Shown here piece after piece: positions 23,141 to 31,361 of a stretch of 40,603 bases of DNA (its first letter is position 1; the number at the start of each line of letters is the position of its first letter). The position numbers were made by a program, and so were the translations under genes. The notes under the pieces are model-generated. The model ran no database searches, was not told where the DNA came from, and saw only the letters and a program-made list of their open reading frames with translations. Origin of the DNA: JAPUIN01 sp041580375 (GTDB taxonomy: Bacteria; Acidobacteriota; Polarisedimenticolia; Gp22-AA2); NCBI GenBank assembly GCA_041580375.1, contig JBFGDZ010000009.1, positions 1-40,603 on the forward strand, given 5' to 3'.

Positions 23141-23782
23141 TCAGCGATCGGCCGGCTGCGGACTCGGGCACCGTCCCGCGTCCCGCCAGTAGGATTGGAT
23201 GCGCTCGCGCAGAAAGAGTCGCGCCCGGTGCAGTCTCGACTTCACCGCCGGCACGCTCAGCTCGAGGATCGAGGCCACCTCGCGGGTGTCGAGCCCTTCC
23301 TGATCCCGGAGCACGAACACGGCCCTGTAATCCGTGGGCAGGTCCTTGATCGCGGCCGACATCACCTCCCGCAGCTCCCGGCGCAGGAGCGCCTCGTCAC
23401 CCCTCGGAAACCAGTCCGGATCCCCGGTCACGCGGTGCTCCCGCTCATCATACCGGGGCATGGCCTCTTCGAGCGAGACGACGCGATCGTCCCGCCTCCG
23501 CCGCACCTTCATCAGGGCCGCGTTCACCGCGATGCGGTAGATCCAGGTGGACAGGCTGGACTCCTCCTTGAAAGAACCGATCTTGCGATACACGCTCAGA
23601 AAGGCGTCCTGAAGCGCGTCCCGCGCGTCGCTTTCGTTGCGCGTGACCGAGCGCGCGAGACCGTACACCTTTCCCTCGAACCGGCGCAGCAGCTCCTCGA
23701 ACGCCTGCTCGTCTCCCGCTTTCAGCGGGCCGATCAGATCCGCGTCCGGGACCGAGACCAGGGACCGGCGCTCCGCCGTCAC
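23141..23782 (-). CDS. ECF-type RNA polymerase sigma factor
   Basis: This 213-aa protein has sigma region 2 (about 22-95, DEQAFEELLRRFEGKVYGLAR ... LSTWIYRIAVN) and region 4 (about 150-205, DLPTDYRAVFVLRDQEGLDTREVASIL, KSRLHRARLFLRERI). The GTG start overlaps the stop of the PDZ-thioredoxin gene as GTGA, so the two are coupled. The cognate anti-sigma is next. I did not find an obvious shared promoter motif to call its target sites. Confidence 0.92.
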   Translation of the reverse strand: MTAERRSLVSVPDADLIGPLKAGDEQAFEELLRRFEGKVYGLARSVTRNESDARDALQDAFLSVYRKIGSFKEESSLSTWIYRIAVNAALMKVRRRRDDRVVSLEEAMPRYDEREHRVTGDPDWFPRGDEALLRRELREVMSAAIKDLPTDYRAVFVLRDQEGLDTREVASILELSVPAVKSRLHRARLFLRERIQSYWRDAGRCPSPQPADR

Positions 23783-24678
23783 TCCGCCCTCGCGGACGCG
23801 CCGCCCAGGCGGCGCGCGATCTCGGCCTCGATGACGGACAGCGAACTCCCCCGGGCGACGACGCGACCGTCCTCGCCCACCAGCACGCCGTACGGGATGC
23901 CGACCGCGGCGACGCCATAGCGCGAAGCGACCGGTCCGTCCCAGCCGCCGTCGAAGATCTGGTGGCCCGGCAGATGGTGATTGTAGACGAATGCCTCGTA
24001 CGCGCGGCGATCCTCGTCGAGGCTGACTCCGACGATCGCCAGCCGATCGCCGTACTCGGCCGCGAGCCTGCGGACGGTCAGCGCGGTGCCGCGGCACGGG
24101 GGGCACCAGCTGGCCCAGAAATCGATCAACACGGGACGCCCGCGCAGCGCGGCGAGACGCACCTCGACGCCCCGGAGATCGCCGGCGCTGAAAGCGGGAG
24201 CCTCGCCGCCGATCTCCGGCGGCTCGGCCCGGGGCCCCCGATCCGGCCGCGGGGCCGGCGTCCGCCGGGGCAGAACGACGCCGAGAGTGCCCGCGCCACG
24301 GCCGACGAGGAGACGGATCTCCCCGGCCGGGCCGCCGGACATGAGCTCCAGCGCCGCGCGCGCGTCGATCGGCTGCAGGTCGATCAGGCTGACGTCGTTC
24401 ACGATCAGAATTCGGTCGCCCGGCAGCACGCCGGAGGCGGCGGCGGGAGAACCGGGCTCCACGCCGGCGACGAGCAGACGATCCTCGCGCACCTCGAGGA
24501 CCAGCCCCGCCACGGAGGCGCCTCCCTCGGGAGCGATGCGCTTCGCGCGTGCCGCGGCGCGGGCGTCGCCCGGACCCGCCAGCGCCGTCGCGGCCGGCAG
24601 CAGAGCGGCGAGCGCGACGGTGAGAGCGCGGGATCGGAGCGGCGCCACCGGCGGGACGATCGAAGGATTCCCTCGCAT
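23779..24678 (-). CDS. Exported PDZ-thioredoxin (TlpA-like) fusion
   Basis: This 299-aa protein has a signal peptide (about 14-34), a PDZ domain (about 52-136, GVEPGSPAAASGVLPGDRIL) and a TlpA/ResA-type thioredoxin domain (about 153-290) with active site WCPPC (191-195). It is probably a periplasmic disulfide reductase or oxidoreductase whose PDZ domain picks clients. It heads an operon with an ECF sigma and its anti-sigma factor, so a redox or envelope-stress circuit is likely. A TATCAT -10 lies 9 nt before the ATG, so the mRNA may be nearly leaderless. Confidence 0.85.
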   Translation of the reverse strand: MRGNPSIVPPVAPLRSRALTVALAALLPAATALAGPGDARAAARAKRIAPEGGASVAGLVLEVREDRLLVAGVEPGSPAAASGVLPGDRILIVNDVSLIDLQPIDARAALELMSGGPAGEIRLLVGRGAGTLGVVLPRRTPAPRPDRGPRAEPPEIGGEAPAFSAGDLRGVEVRLAALRGRPVLIDFWASWCPPCRGTALTVRRLAAEYGDRLAIVGVSLDEDRRAYEAFVYNHHLPGHQIFDGGWDGPVASRYGVAAVGIPYGVLVGEDGRVVARGSSLSVIEAEIARRLGGASARAE

Positions 24679-24687
24679 CGATTTCGG

Positions 24688-24693
24688 ATGATA
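24688..24693 (-). promoter_or_regulatory. -10 element of the PDZ-thioredoxin operon
   Basis: On the minus strand TGC precedes TATCAT (5/6), an extended -10-like arrangement, 9 nt before ATG 24678. The -35 is poor. Confidence 0.4.
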
Positions 24694-24731
24694 GCACGCG
24701 CGGAAGGGTGAGTCCTCCGGGCGCGGCGCCG

Positions 24732-25433
24732 TCAGAGCGTCGCCTTGGGCGGCCGAGCGGATCGGGACGGGTCGATGGGCGGCGACGGAGGCATGGTCGG
24801 CGAGGTCCCGGCCGGGACCGGCGCGGCGGCTCCGGCCGGCGCGTGCGCGCCGTCATGGACTTCGTCCCCGACGGCCGCGATATCCGACTTGATCGATCGG
24901 AGTCCGATGTCCATGAGGCGGCCGTACAGCGCCGAGGGCGAGACGATGCGCAGCATGGGAAGACGGAGCCCTCGCAGGCGCGCCACGAGCTCCCACGTGA
25001 TCTTGGTGTGCCCCCGCCGCGTCTCGCTGAGCGTCAGCGACGCCCGGTGGTGCCTCAGCAGTTCCTGCGTTCCGCGGGAATCGCGGAGCAGGCGGAAGGT
25101 CAGCTCCGCGGACGGCGCGCGCCGGACGACCTGCAGCTCCACCCAGCAGTCGCCGTCCCGGCTGCGGCCGAGCCAGACCGAGCCGGCCTCCTCGCCGTTC
25201 CCCTCGACCCGGCGCCATTCATCGAGTGCGGCCCGATCGCGCGCCCTTCCGTGCGCCGAGAGAAGCCGCGGCAGATCGGACACGATGCGCCAGGCGTGAG
25301 TCGGCTCAACGTGCACGAGGACCGAGCGGCGCAGATGAAGCCGGGAGAGCCTGCGCAGGACGATGCCGGCACCGGCCGTCAGAACGAGGATCACGAGGAT
25401 AAGGATTCCAAGCGCCGCGCTGTCGGGCGTCAT
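24732..25433 (-). CDS. Membrane-anchored SRPBCC-like protein, function unknown
   Basis: This 233-aa protein has one N-terminal helix (about 6-27) and a domain (about 35-185) with the look of the SRPBCC/START fold (LVHVEPTHAWRIVSDLPRLL near the start, KITWELVARLRG later). The last ~45 residues are Pro/Ala-rich. SRPBCC domains bind hydrophobic ligands; no ligand can be named. I chose ATG 25433, with GGAGGT 7 nt upstream, over GTG 25442 that lies in the ribosome site. It is divergent from the AmrS gene. Confidence 0.55.
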   Translation of the reverse strand: MTPDSAALGILILVILVLTAGAGIVLRRLSRLHLRRSVLVHVEPTHAWRIVSDLPRLLSAHGRARDRAALDEWRRVEGNGEEAGSVWLGRSRDGDCWVELQVVRRAPSAELTFRLLRDSRGTQELLRHHRASLTLSETRRGHTKITWELVARLRGLRLPMLRIVSPSALYGRLMDIGLRSIKSDIAAVGDEVHDGAHAPAGAAAPVPAGTSPTMPPSPPIDPSRSARPPKATL

Positions 25434-25610
25434 ACCGGACACCTCCAGTCAGCCGGGAACCGGTTGGCCCCCGTCCGGCGGAGACGGATCGGGTTCGATT
25501 GTGTGCGGCGGCGAGTGACCGATGGTGCAATAGCAAGGTTAGCAATCTCAGGGCATGATTTCAATCCCTAAAAATATGATCAGGGATCTCACTGAGAAGC
25601 GGTCTGGCGC

Positions 25611-25616
25611 TATACT
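25611..25616 (+). promoter_or_regulatory. -10 element of the amrS-like gene
   Basis: TATACT (5/6) with transcription expected near 25623. The -35 is weak. A start codon at TTG 25616 would overlap this element, which argues for a later start. An inverted repeat ATCCCT/AGGGAT (25565-25587) lies just upstream. Confidence 0.4.
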
Positions 25617-25669
25617 TGATCGGACGGTCCCCCGCGCAACAATCGGAGCGGGCCGTGATCGAGGCGTGC

Positions 25670-26821
25670 ATGGCAGACGGCGCGCGACCCCTCGGGGAGA
25701 TGCTCCATGAGCTGACGCGGGACGGGGAGCTGCACCGCCCGGAGCCGGACGGGGCGGTGCGCTGTCTGGCCTGCGGCCACCGTTGTTTCATTCCTCCGGG
25801 ACGCCCCGGCGTCTGCAAGGTGCGGTTCAACGAGGGAGGTCGGCTGCGCGTCCCGTGGGGATACGTGGGGGCGCTCCAGTGCGACCCGATCGAGAAAAAG
25901 CCGTTCTTCCACGTCCTGCCGGGCGTCGACGCGCTGTCGTTCGGCATGCTCGGCTGCGATCTTCACTGCGGCTACTGTCAGAACTGGATCACGTCGCAGG
26001 CGCTTCGCGACCCGCAGGCGGTGGCGATGCCAGAGTCCGTGAAGCCGGCCGATCTCGCGGACCTGGCGGTGCGGCGCGGCGCGCGGGTCCTGGCCTCGAC
26101 CTACAACGAGCCCCTCATCACGTCCGAATGGGCCGTCGCGATCTTTCGCGAGGCGAAGCGGCGGGGGCTTCTCTGCGCCTACATCAGCAACGGCAACGGC
26201 ACACGGGAGGTTCTCGAGTACCTGCGTCCGTGGGTCGCGCTCTACAAGGTCGATCTCAAATCGTTCCGCGACCGGACCTATCGGACCCTGGGCGGAACGC
26301 TGCGCAACGTTCTTGACACGATCGTCGAGCTCAGGCGTCTCGGTTTCTGGATCGAGATCGTCACGCTCCTCGTTCCCGGCTTCAACGACTCGTCCGAGGA
26401 GATCACCGACGTGGCGCGCTTCCTGGCCGGCGTCTCTCCGGACATCCCCTGGCACGTCACGGCGTTCCACAAGGACTACAAGATGACCGGCCCCGACGAC
26501 ACACCGGCCGTCGCCCTGCTTCGCGCCGCCGAGATCGGCCGGCGCGAAGGATTGCGATACGTCTATGCGGGGAACATCCCGGGAGGTGTGGCGGACTGGG
26601 AGAGCACGCGCTGTCACGCCTGCGACGCCGTCGTGGTCGCCCGCGTCGGCTACCGCATCCGGGACTACCGGATCACATCGGCCGGCACCTGTCCGGATTG
26701 CGGCGTGCCGATCCCCGGGCACTGGCACGGCGGCGCCGCCCATCCCGCCGCGAGCCCCGAGACGATCGCCTCCTCGTCGGTCGCGACGGCGGGGGAAGGC
26801 CGCGGTCGCGGCACGGCGTGA
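25670..26821 (+). CDS. amrS: AmmeMemoRadiSam-type radical SAM enzyme (AmrS, COG1180)
   Basis: This 383-aa protein has an N-terminal Cys box (CLACGHRC, then Cys49), the radical SAM motif CDLHCGYC (Cys96, 100, 103), the run STYNEPLI found in PflA-like activases of this group, and a C-terminal CHAC...CPDC zinc-like pair. It belongs to the AmrS family often found with Memo and AMMECR1 homologues; those partners are absent here. The reaction is unknown. Start options are GTG 25655 (GGAG 7 nt upstream) and ATG 25670 (GAGG 6 nt upstream). The 3' end converges on a PH-like gene with a 15-bp gap. Confidence 0.85.
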   Translation: MADGARPLGEMLHELTRDGELHRPEPDGAVRCLACGHRCFIPPGRPGVCKVRFNEGGRLRVPWGYVGALQCDPIEKKPFFHVLPGVDALSFGMLGCDLHCGYCQNWITSQALRDPQAVAMPESVKPADLADLAVRRGARVLASTYNEPLITSEWAVAIFREAKRRGLLCAYISNGNGTREVLEYLRPWVALYKVDLKSFRDRTYRTLGGTLRNVLDTIVELRRLGFWIEIVTLLVPGFNDSSEEITDVARFLAGVSPDIPWHVTAFHKDYKMTGPDDTPAVALLRAAEIGRREGLRYVYAGNIPGGVADWESTRCHACDAVVVARVGYRIRDYRITSAGTCPDCGVPIPGHWHGGAAHPAASPETIASSSVATAGEGRGRGTA

Positions 26822-26836
26822 TACGGGGACGCACTC

Positions 26837-27175
26837 CTAGTCGCCCCTCGCGCTCCGTTCGATCGCTTCGCGCAGCCGGGTGGCGAACCGCTCTGGATCG
26901 TCGGGGCTGATGGCGACGTTTCGGATCCAGCCCGACCGCCGCCGGATGATCACCGCGTTCCAGAACCTCGGCCCCGCCCAGCTCTCGCGCACGAGGGCGC
27001 CGCGACGGTGGACCTCCTCCATGTCGCTGAGGAGGATGCGCCTCACGATCCTCCCGAGAACGAGGACCTCGAGCCCCGTCCCGGTGATGCGGTACCGGAC
27101 GGTGCCGACGGCGGCGATGATGGCGAAGAGGATCCCCGCGATGACGAGAATCCCGGCGAGCAGCCCGGAGGTCAC
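26837..27175 (-). CDS. Small membrane protein with a PH-like domain
   Basis: This 112-aa protein has one N-terminal helix (about 5-24), then a short beta-rich domain (RYRITGTGLEVLVLGRIVRRILLSD, later FWNAVIIRRR and NVAISPDDPERFATRLREAI) that fits bacterial PH-type domains. Its function is unknown. The GTG start lacks a clear ribosome site. It follows mqnC by 45 bp on the same strand and may be the last gene of that operon. Confidence 0.6.
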   Translation of the reverse strand: MTSGLLAGILVIAGILFAIIAAVGTVRYRITGTGLEVLVLGRIVRRILLSDMEEVHRRGALVRESWAGPRFWNAVIIRRRSGWIRNVAISPDDPERFATRLREAIERSARGD

Positions 27176-27220
27176 GCGCGGGCCGGTGCCGGCGCCCGGA
27201 CTCCGCCGAGGCGGCGGTTC

Positions 27221-28318
27221 TCAGGCCACGAGGTTGTAGAGCGTGTCTCGCTGGCGGGGAACGTACCCGGCCTCCCGGATCAGACGCTCGATCTCGGCGC
27301 GCGTCGTGCAGCCGCGGGCACCGGCGGCCCGCACGACGTTCTCCTCGATCATCGTGCTGCCCATGTCGTTCGCGCCGAATTTCAGGGCCACCTGTCCGAT
27401 CTCCTTGCCCTGGGTGACCCAGGATGACTGGATGTTCGGGATGTTGTCCAGGAAGATCCTGGACACCGACTGGGTCCTGAGATACTCCACGCTGCTCACC
27501 TCGCGCCCGCCGAGCGCGGTGTTCTCGACCTTGTAGGTCCAGGAGATGAACGCGGTGAAGCCGCGCGCGCCCCGCGCCAGGCTCCTGTCCTGCAGGGAGC
27601 GGATCCGATCCATGTGCGTGACCCGATCCGCATGAGACTCGACGTGGCCGAACATCATGGTCGCCGTCGTCGGCAGCCCCAGGCCGTGCGCCGTCTCCAT
27701 CACCTCGAGCCACTCGGCGGACGAGGTCTTGAGAGGGGAGATGCGCCGCCGGACCTCGTCGACGAGAATCTCGCCCCCCCCGCCCGGAATGCTGTTCAGG
27801 CCGGCCGACTTCAGCCGGACCAGCACGTCCTCGATCGACAGGCCCGAGACCCGCGATATGTGATGAATCTCCGGCGGCGAGAAGGCGTGGATGTGAAGGG
27901 CGGGAAAGCGCCCGCGGATCGATCGCAGCAGGTCCTCGTACCATCCGACCGGGAGGTCGGGGTGGTGCCCGCCCTGCATGAGGATGCCTGTTCCGCCGAG
28001 AGCGAGGGTCTCCTCGATCTTCTCGAAAAGCGATTCCTTCGAATGCAGGTATCCCTCAGGGTGGCCGGGGTCGCGGTAGAAGGCGCAGAACGAGCAGCGC
28101 ACGACGCAGACGTTCGTGTAGTTGACGTTCCGGTCGACGATGTAGGTGACGATCGGCTCAGGATGGTGGCGGCGGCGCACACCGTCGGCCGCCATCGCCA
28201 GGTCGATCAGGGCCGCCTCGCGCATCAGGATAAGAGCGTCCCCGGCGGAGATCCTCTCCCCGTCGATCGCATGGTCGAGGACGGTCGCCGCCGCCGCCGA
28301 CGTGCGCCGCGCCGTCAT
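27221..28318 (-). CDS. mqnC: Cyclic dehypoxanthine futalosine synthase
   Basis: This 365-aa radical SAM protein has CVVRCSFCAF (Cys71, 75, 78) and the MqnC/CofH-type blocks NYTNVC, MQGGHHPDLP, HAFSPPEI and TTATMMFGHVE. It cyclises dehypoxanthinyl futalosine in the futalosine route to menaquinone. The adjacent MqnA separates it from MqnE and CofH look-alikes. The ATG overlaps the mqnA stop as ATGA. MqnB and MqnD are not in the window. Confidence 0.9.
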   Translation of the reverse strand: MTARRTSAAAATVLDHAIDGERISAGDALILMREAALIDLAMAADGVRRRHHPEPIVTYIVDRNVNYTNVCVVRCSFCAFYRDPGHPEGYLHSKESLFEKIEETLALGGTGILMQGGHHPDLPVGWYEDLLRSIRGRFPALHIHAFSPPEIHHISRVSGLSIEDVLVRLKSAGLNSIPGGGGEILVDEVRRRISPLKTSSAEWLEVMETAHGLGLPTTATMMFGHVESHADRVTHMDRIRSLQDRSLARGARGFTAFISWTYKVENTALGGREVSSVEYLRTQSVSRIFLDNIPNIQSSWVTQGKEIGQVALKFGANDMGSTMIEENVVRAAGARGCTTRAEIERLIREAGYVPRQRDTLYNLVA

Positions 28319-29151
28319 GACCGGTTTCCTCCGGCCGGGGCCGGCTCCCGCTCGGAGGCGTCGCGGAAGCGGGGCGGCCGGTGCTCCCGGACGAGCCCCA
28401 GCTCACGCGCCTCGCGGTGAAAGAGATCAAGCGACCTCACTTCGTCCGTCCCCAGATGGTAGTGGATGTTCACGCGCAGGTACTCCTCGATGGCCGCGGC
28501 GGGAAGCCGGAGCCGCTCCGCGGCGGATCGCGCGATCGCCGGGACGTTCGCCAGCCCCATGCTGCGCGATTCCATGAAAGGCCGGATGCCGTCCGGCAGA
28601 ATGACGCCCGCGCGCACGGCCCAGAGGGCGAACACGAAGGGAAGGCCGGTCAGGGCGAACCACTCCGCGGCCAGATCGTGGACGTAGAGTCCTCGCGTGT
28701 CGCTCGCGAGCGCGGCGTCGCCGATCAGGAGGGCGGCGTCGTTCTCCGCCAGCATCTCCTTCAGCGACGGCGCCCGCTCGCTGAACGTCACGCGGGCGAC
28801 GCCCCGTCGCGCCAGCAGAATCTTGAGGAGCGCCACCGACGTGCTCGAGCTCTCGTCCAGCGCGATCCGGGCGACCCGTTCGAGAGGCACGCGCGACGCC
28901 AGGTACACGGATCGAGCACGGTGCTTGGAGGCGATCCCCAGAAACGGCAGGAGCTCCACGCCGTCCAGGCGCTGGTATTCGATCGACGGAATGAGCCCGA
29001 CGTCGATCCGTTCCGATCGGATGAGCCCGGGGATGCGGGACGGGATCACGTGCGAGACCTCGAACAGCCCTCGGAAGGGTCCGCTCGTGAACCCCCAGGT
29101 GAGGGGCTCGGCGTTGACGAAGGGAACGGAGGCGAGGCGCAGGAGATCCAT
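28315..29151 (-). CDS. mqnA: Chorismate dehydratase
   Basis: This 278-aa protein has the periplasmic-binding-like fold used by MqnA, with the opening LRLASVPFVNAEPLTWGF, then IPSIEYQRL, ALDESSSTSVALLKILL and NDAALLIGDAAL. It removes water from chorismate to give 3-enolpyruvyl-benzoate, the first step of the futalosine menaquinone pathway. A sigma-70 promoter lies 48 nt upstream of the ATG. It is followed by mqnC with an ATGA overlap. Menaquinone fits the respiratory genes elsewhere in the window. Confidence 0.93.
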   Translation of the reverse strand: MDLLRLASVPFVNAEPLTWGFTSGPFRGLFEVSHVIPSRIPGLIRSERIDVGLIPSIEYQRLDGVELLPFLGIASKHRARSVYLASRVPLERVARIALDESSSTSVALLKILLARRGVARVTFSERAPSLKEMLAENDAALLIGDAALASDTRGLYVHDLAAEWFALTGLPFVFALWAVRAGVILPDGIRPFMESRSMGLANVPAIARSAAERLRLPAAAIEEYLRVNIHYHLGTDEVRSLDLFHREARELGLVREHRPPRFRDASEREPAPAGGNRS

Positions 29152-29198
29152 GGGACGTCATCACCTCGTGGCGGGCCGGATTCCGGGCAAGGAGCGGT

Positions 29199-29226
29199 AT
29201 TCTACCAGAAGGAGGCGGGCAGTCAA
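29199..29226 (-). promoter_or_regulatory. Promoter of the mqnA operon
   Basis: On the minus strand TTGACT (5/6), 16-bp spacer and TAGAAT (5/6), giving a leader of about 41 nt. Confidence 0.65.
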
Positions 29227-29305
29227 TTGCGCCCCCCCGCAGCCCGCGGGGAGGCTGCGATCTGTTAACCTTGAAGGGGAGGTCCCGCGCGGCCGGGGGG
29301 ACGGT

Positions 29306-29545
29306 GTGAAGCGGATCTGGCTCCAATTCTTCTATCTTCTTTATTGCGTCGAGGCGGGCATCTTTCTCGTCCTGGTGCCCTGGTCGCTTCTCTGGGCCCA
29401 CTCCTACTTCGCCCAGATTCCCGGGTTGCGCGATCTGCTGCTGAGCGGATACGTCCGGGGAGCGGTCACCGCGTTCGGCGTCCTCCACCTCCTGGTCGCG
29501 AGCCGTGACTTCGCTGCGTTCTGCCGGGCGGTCAGGCGATCATGA
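29306..29545 (+). CDS. Small membrane protein upstream of thiE
   Basis: This 79-aa protein has two predicted helices (about 5-30 and 47-65) with a WLQFFYLLYCVEAGIFLVLVPW start. I do not recognise a function. The start is GTG 29306 near a GGGGGG stretch. Its stop overlaps the thiE start as ATGA, so the two are coupled. It could be a partner or just an operon passenger. Confidence 0.6.
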   Translation: MKRIWLQFFYLLYCVEAGIFLVLVPWSLLWAHSYFAQIPGLRDLLLSGYVRGAVTAFGVLHLLVASRDFAAFCRAVRRS

Positions 29546-30186
29546 GGCCGGCGCGGCCGGGCGTCGCTCGCGGCCTCTGTCTCGTCACGGATCGCGCGAT
29601 GATGGGAGGGCGCCCGCCAGGCGAGATCGTGCTGGCGGCCGTCGCGGGGGGAGTCGACCGGATCCAGATCCGCGAGAAGGACCTCCCGGGGCGTGAGCTC
29701 CTCCAACTCGCCCGGGAGGTCATCGCGGCGCTCAAGGCGGCCCGCGCGCGCGCGCAGGTCGTGATCAACGACCGGCTGGATATCGCCCTGGCGGCGAAGG
29801 CGGCGGGCGTTCACCTGCCGTCGGACGGGCTGCCGATCCGCGGCGTCCGTGAGCGCGTCGGCGCGAGGTTTCTCGTGGGACGTTCGGTGCACTCCCTCGC
29901 GGAGGCCCGTCAGGCGGAGAAGGAGAAGGCCGACTACGTGTTCTTCGGCCCCGTCTTCGAGACCCCGTCCAAGGCGGCCTTCGGCCCCCCGCAGGGCGCG
30001 GAGGCGCTTCGAAAGATCGCCGCATCGATCCGCATCCCGGTCTGGGCGATCGGCGGGATCAACGCCGACACCGCGCGCGAGCTCGCCGGCATAACGATCG
30101 CCGGCGTCGCGGCGATCTCCGCGCTCGCCGGGGCGCCCGACCCGGGCGCGGCCGCGCGCGCCCTGCGCGAGGCCCTGGGGGCCTAG
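29542..30186 (+). CDS. thiE: Thiamine-phosphate synthase (ThiE/TenI family)
   Basis: This 214-aa TIM-barrel protein has the family blocks CLVTDR, IQIREKD, VVINDRLDIA, GVHLPSDGLP, GRSVHSL, DYVFFGPVFETPSK and WAIGGIN. It joins the pyrimidine and thiazole phosphates to make thiamine phosphate. TenI homologues share the fold, but the phosphate-binding and substrate motifs favour ThiE. No TPP riboswitch is seen upstream. It converges on rlmN with a 4-bp overlap. Confidence 0.88.
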   Translation: MRPARPGVARGLCLVTDRAMMGGRPPGEIVLAAVAGGVDRIQIREKDLPGRELLQLAREVIAALKAARARAQVVINDRLDIALAAKAAGVHLPSDGLPIRGVRERVGARFLVGRSVHSLAEARQAEKEKADYVFFGPVFETPSKAAFGPPQGAEALRKIAASIRIPVWAIGGINADTARELAGITIAGVAAISALAGAPDPGAAARALREALGA

Positions 30187-31277
30187 ATCGTCCCGGGGGC
30201 CCCGCCGGACGGTCCCCCAACGGGTCGGGTCACGAGCTGACCGCACGCGGCTGAGATGTCGCGGCCCTTGCTCCAGCGGATCGTGCTCGGAACCCCCCGT
30301 TTTTCGAGCCGGCCGCGGAACCGCACGGCCCGCTCCGCCGGCGGCGTGCGCAATCCGGGGATGCCGGTCTCGTTGTAGGGGATCACGTTCACTTTCGCCC
30401 GCATCCCGCGCACGAGGCGCGCGATCCGGTCGGCCTCCTCGTCCGCGTCGTTCACGCCCTCGATCAGGACGTACTCGAACGTCACCCGGTCGCGCGGGGC
30501 GAGCGGGTATCGGCGGCAGGCCTCCATCAGCGCGGCGAGAGGGTACTTCCTGTTGATCGGGACCAGATCGTCGCGCAGGTCGTCCCGGGCCGCCGCCAGG
30601 GAGACGGCGAGCCGGGGGCGCGGATCTTCGCCGGAGAGCCGCTCGATGCCCGGGACGAGACCGGCGGTGGACAGCGTCACGCGGCGCGGCGGGATCCGGA
30701 ACCCCTCGCGGTCCGTCAGGATCCGAAAGGCATCCATCACCGCCTCGTAATTGTTCAGAGGCTCACCCATCCCCATGAAGACGATGCGGACGCGGGCCGG
30801 ATCCAGATCCCGGTCGCGGGCGATCGAGACCACCTGGCCCGCGATCTCGCCGGCGTTCATGTTCCGGACCAGCCCCATGGTTCCGGTGAGGCAGAAGCGG
30901 CAGGCGAGGGGACAGCCCACCTGGGACGAGAGGCACAGTGTGATCCGCTCGCCGTAAACGATGTACACCGCCTCGACGAGGAGCCCGTCGTCCAGCGCCA
31001 GAGCGTACTTGCGGGATCCGTCCCCCGATTCGGACACCGAGGCGATACGCGGCCACGCCACGCGGTAGCCCGAGCCCAGGGCATCCCGCACGCCCGCCGG
31101 GAGGTCGGTCATGGCGGCGAATCCGGTCTCGCGCCGCGCGTAGATCCAGCGATAGATCTGTGTCGCGTGATACGCGCGCGACGTCATGGGGGCCAGAATG
31201 TCCCGCAGCCGCTCGCGGTCCGCCCCGAAGAGATTCGGCAGCGGGTCGCCGGCGGCCGCGTTCTCGGTCGGGCTCAT
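30183..31277 (-). CDS. rlmN: Dual-specificity 23S rRNA (A2503)/tRNA (A37) C2-methyltransferase
   Basis: This 364-aa radical SAM enzyme has CPLACRFC (Cys122, 126, 129), the upstream Cys115 in TLCLSSQVGC and the C-terminal methyl-carrying Cys345 in ISAACGQL, plus VFMGMGEPLNNY, as in E. coli RlmN. It methylates A2503 of 23S rRNA and A37 of some tRNAs. The ATG has GGAGGAGGT upstream and a TACAAT -10 about 40 nt away. All catalytic residues are present. Confidence 0.95.
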   Translation of the reverse strand: MSPTENAAAGDPLPNLFGADRERLRDILAPMTSRAYHATQIYRWIYARRETGFAAMTDLPAGVRDALGSGYRVAWPRIASVSESGDGSRKYALALDDGLLVEAVYIVYGERITLCLSSQVGCPLACRFCLTGTMGLVRNMNAGEIAGQVVSIARDRDLDPARVRIVFMGMGEPLNNYEAVMDAFRILTDREGFRIPPRRVTLSTAGLVPGIERLSGEDPRPRLAVSLAAARDDLRDDLVPINRKYPLAALMEACRRYPLAPRDRVTFEYVLIEGVNDADEEADRIARLVRGMRAKVNVIPYNETGIPGLRTPPAERAVRFRGRLEKRGVPSTIRWSKGRDISAACGQLVTRPVGGPSGGAPGTI

Positions 31278-31316
31278 GGCGCGACCTCCTCCAGATTCGA
31301 TCCGGGAGACGGGTCG

Positions 31317-31322
31317 ATTGTA
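31317..31322 (-). promoter_or_regulatory. -10 element of rlmN
   Basis: On the minus strand TG precedes TACAAT (5/6), predicting a leader of about 33 nt that includes the strong ribosome site. The -35 is weak. Confidence 0.4.
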
Positions 31323-31361
31323 CAGGGAAGCGCCCGGATCGGAGGTCGGACGTGCCGCGCA

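Noticed and set aside
29227..29305. Possible TPP riboswitch upstream of thiE
   Set aside because: The conserved CTGAGA and other thi-box segments are absent and the space is too short.
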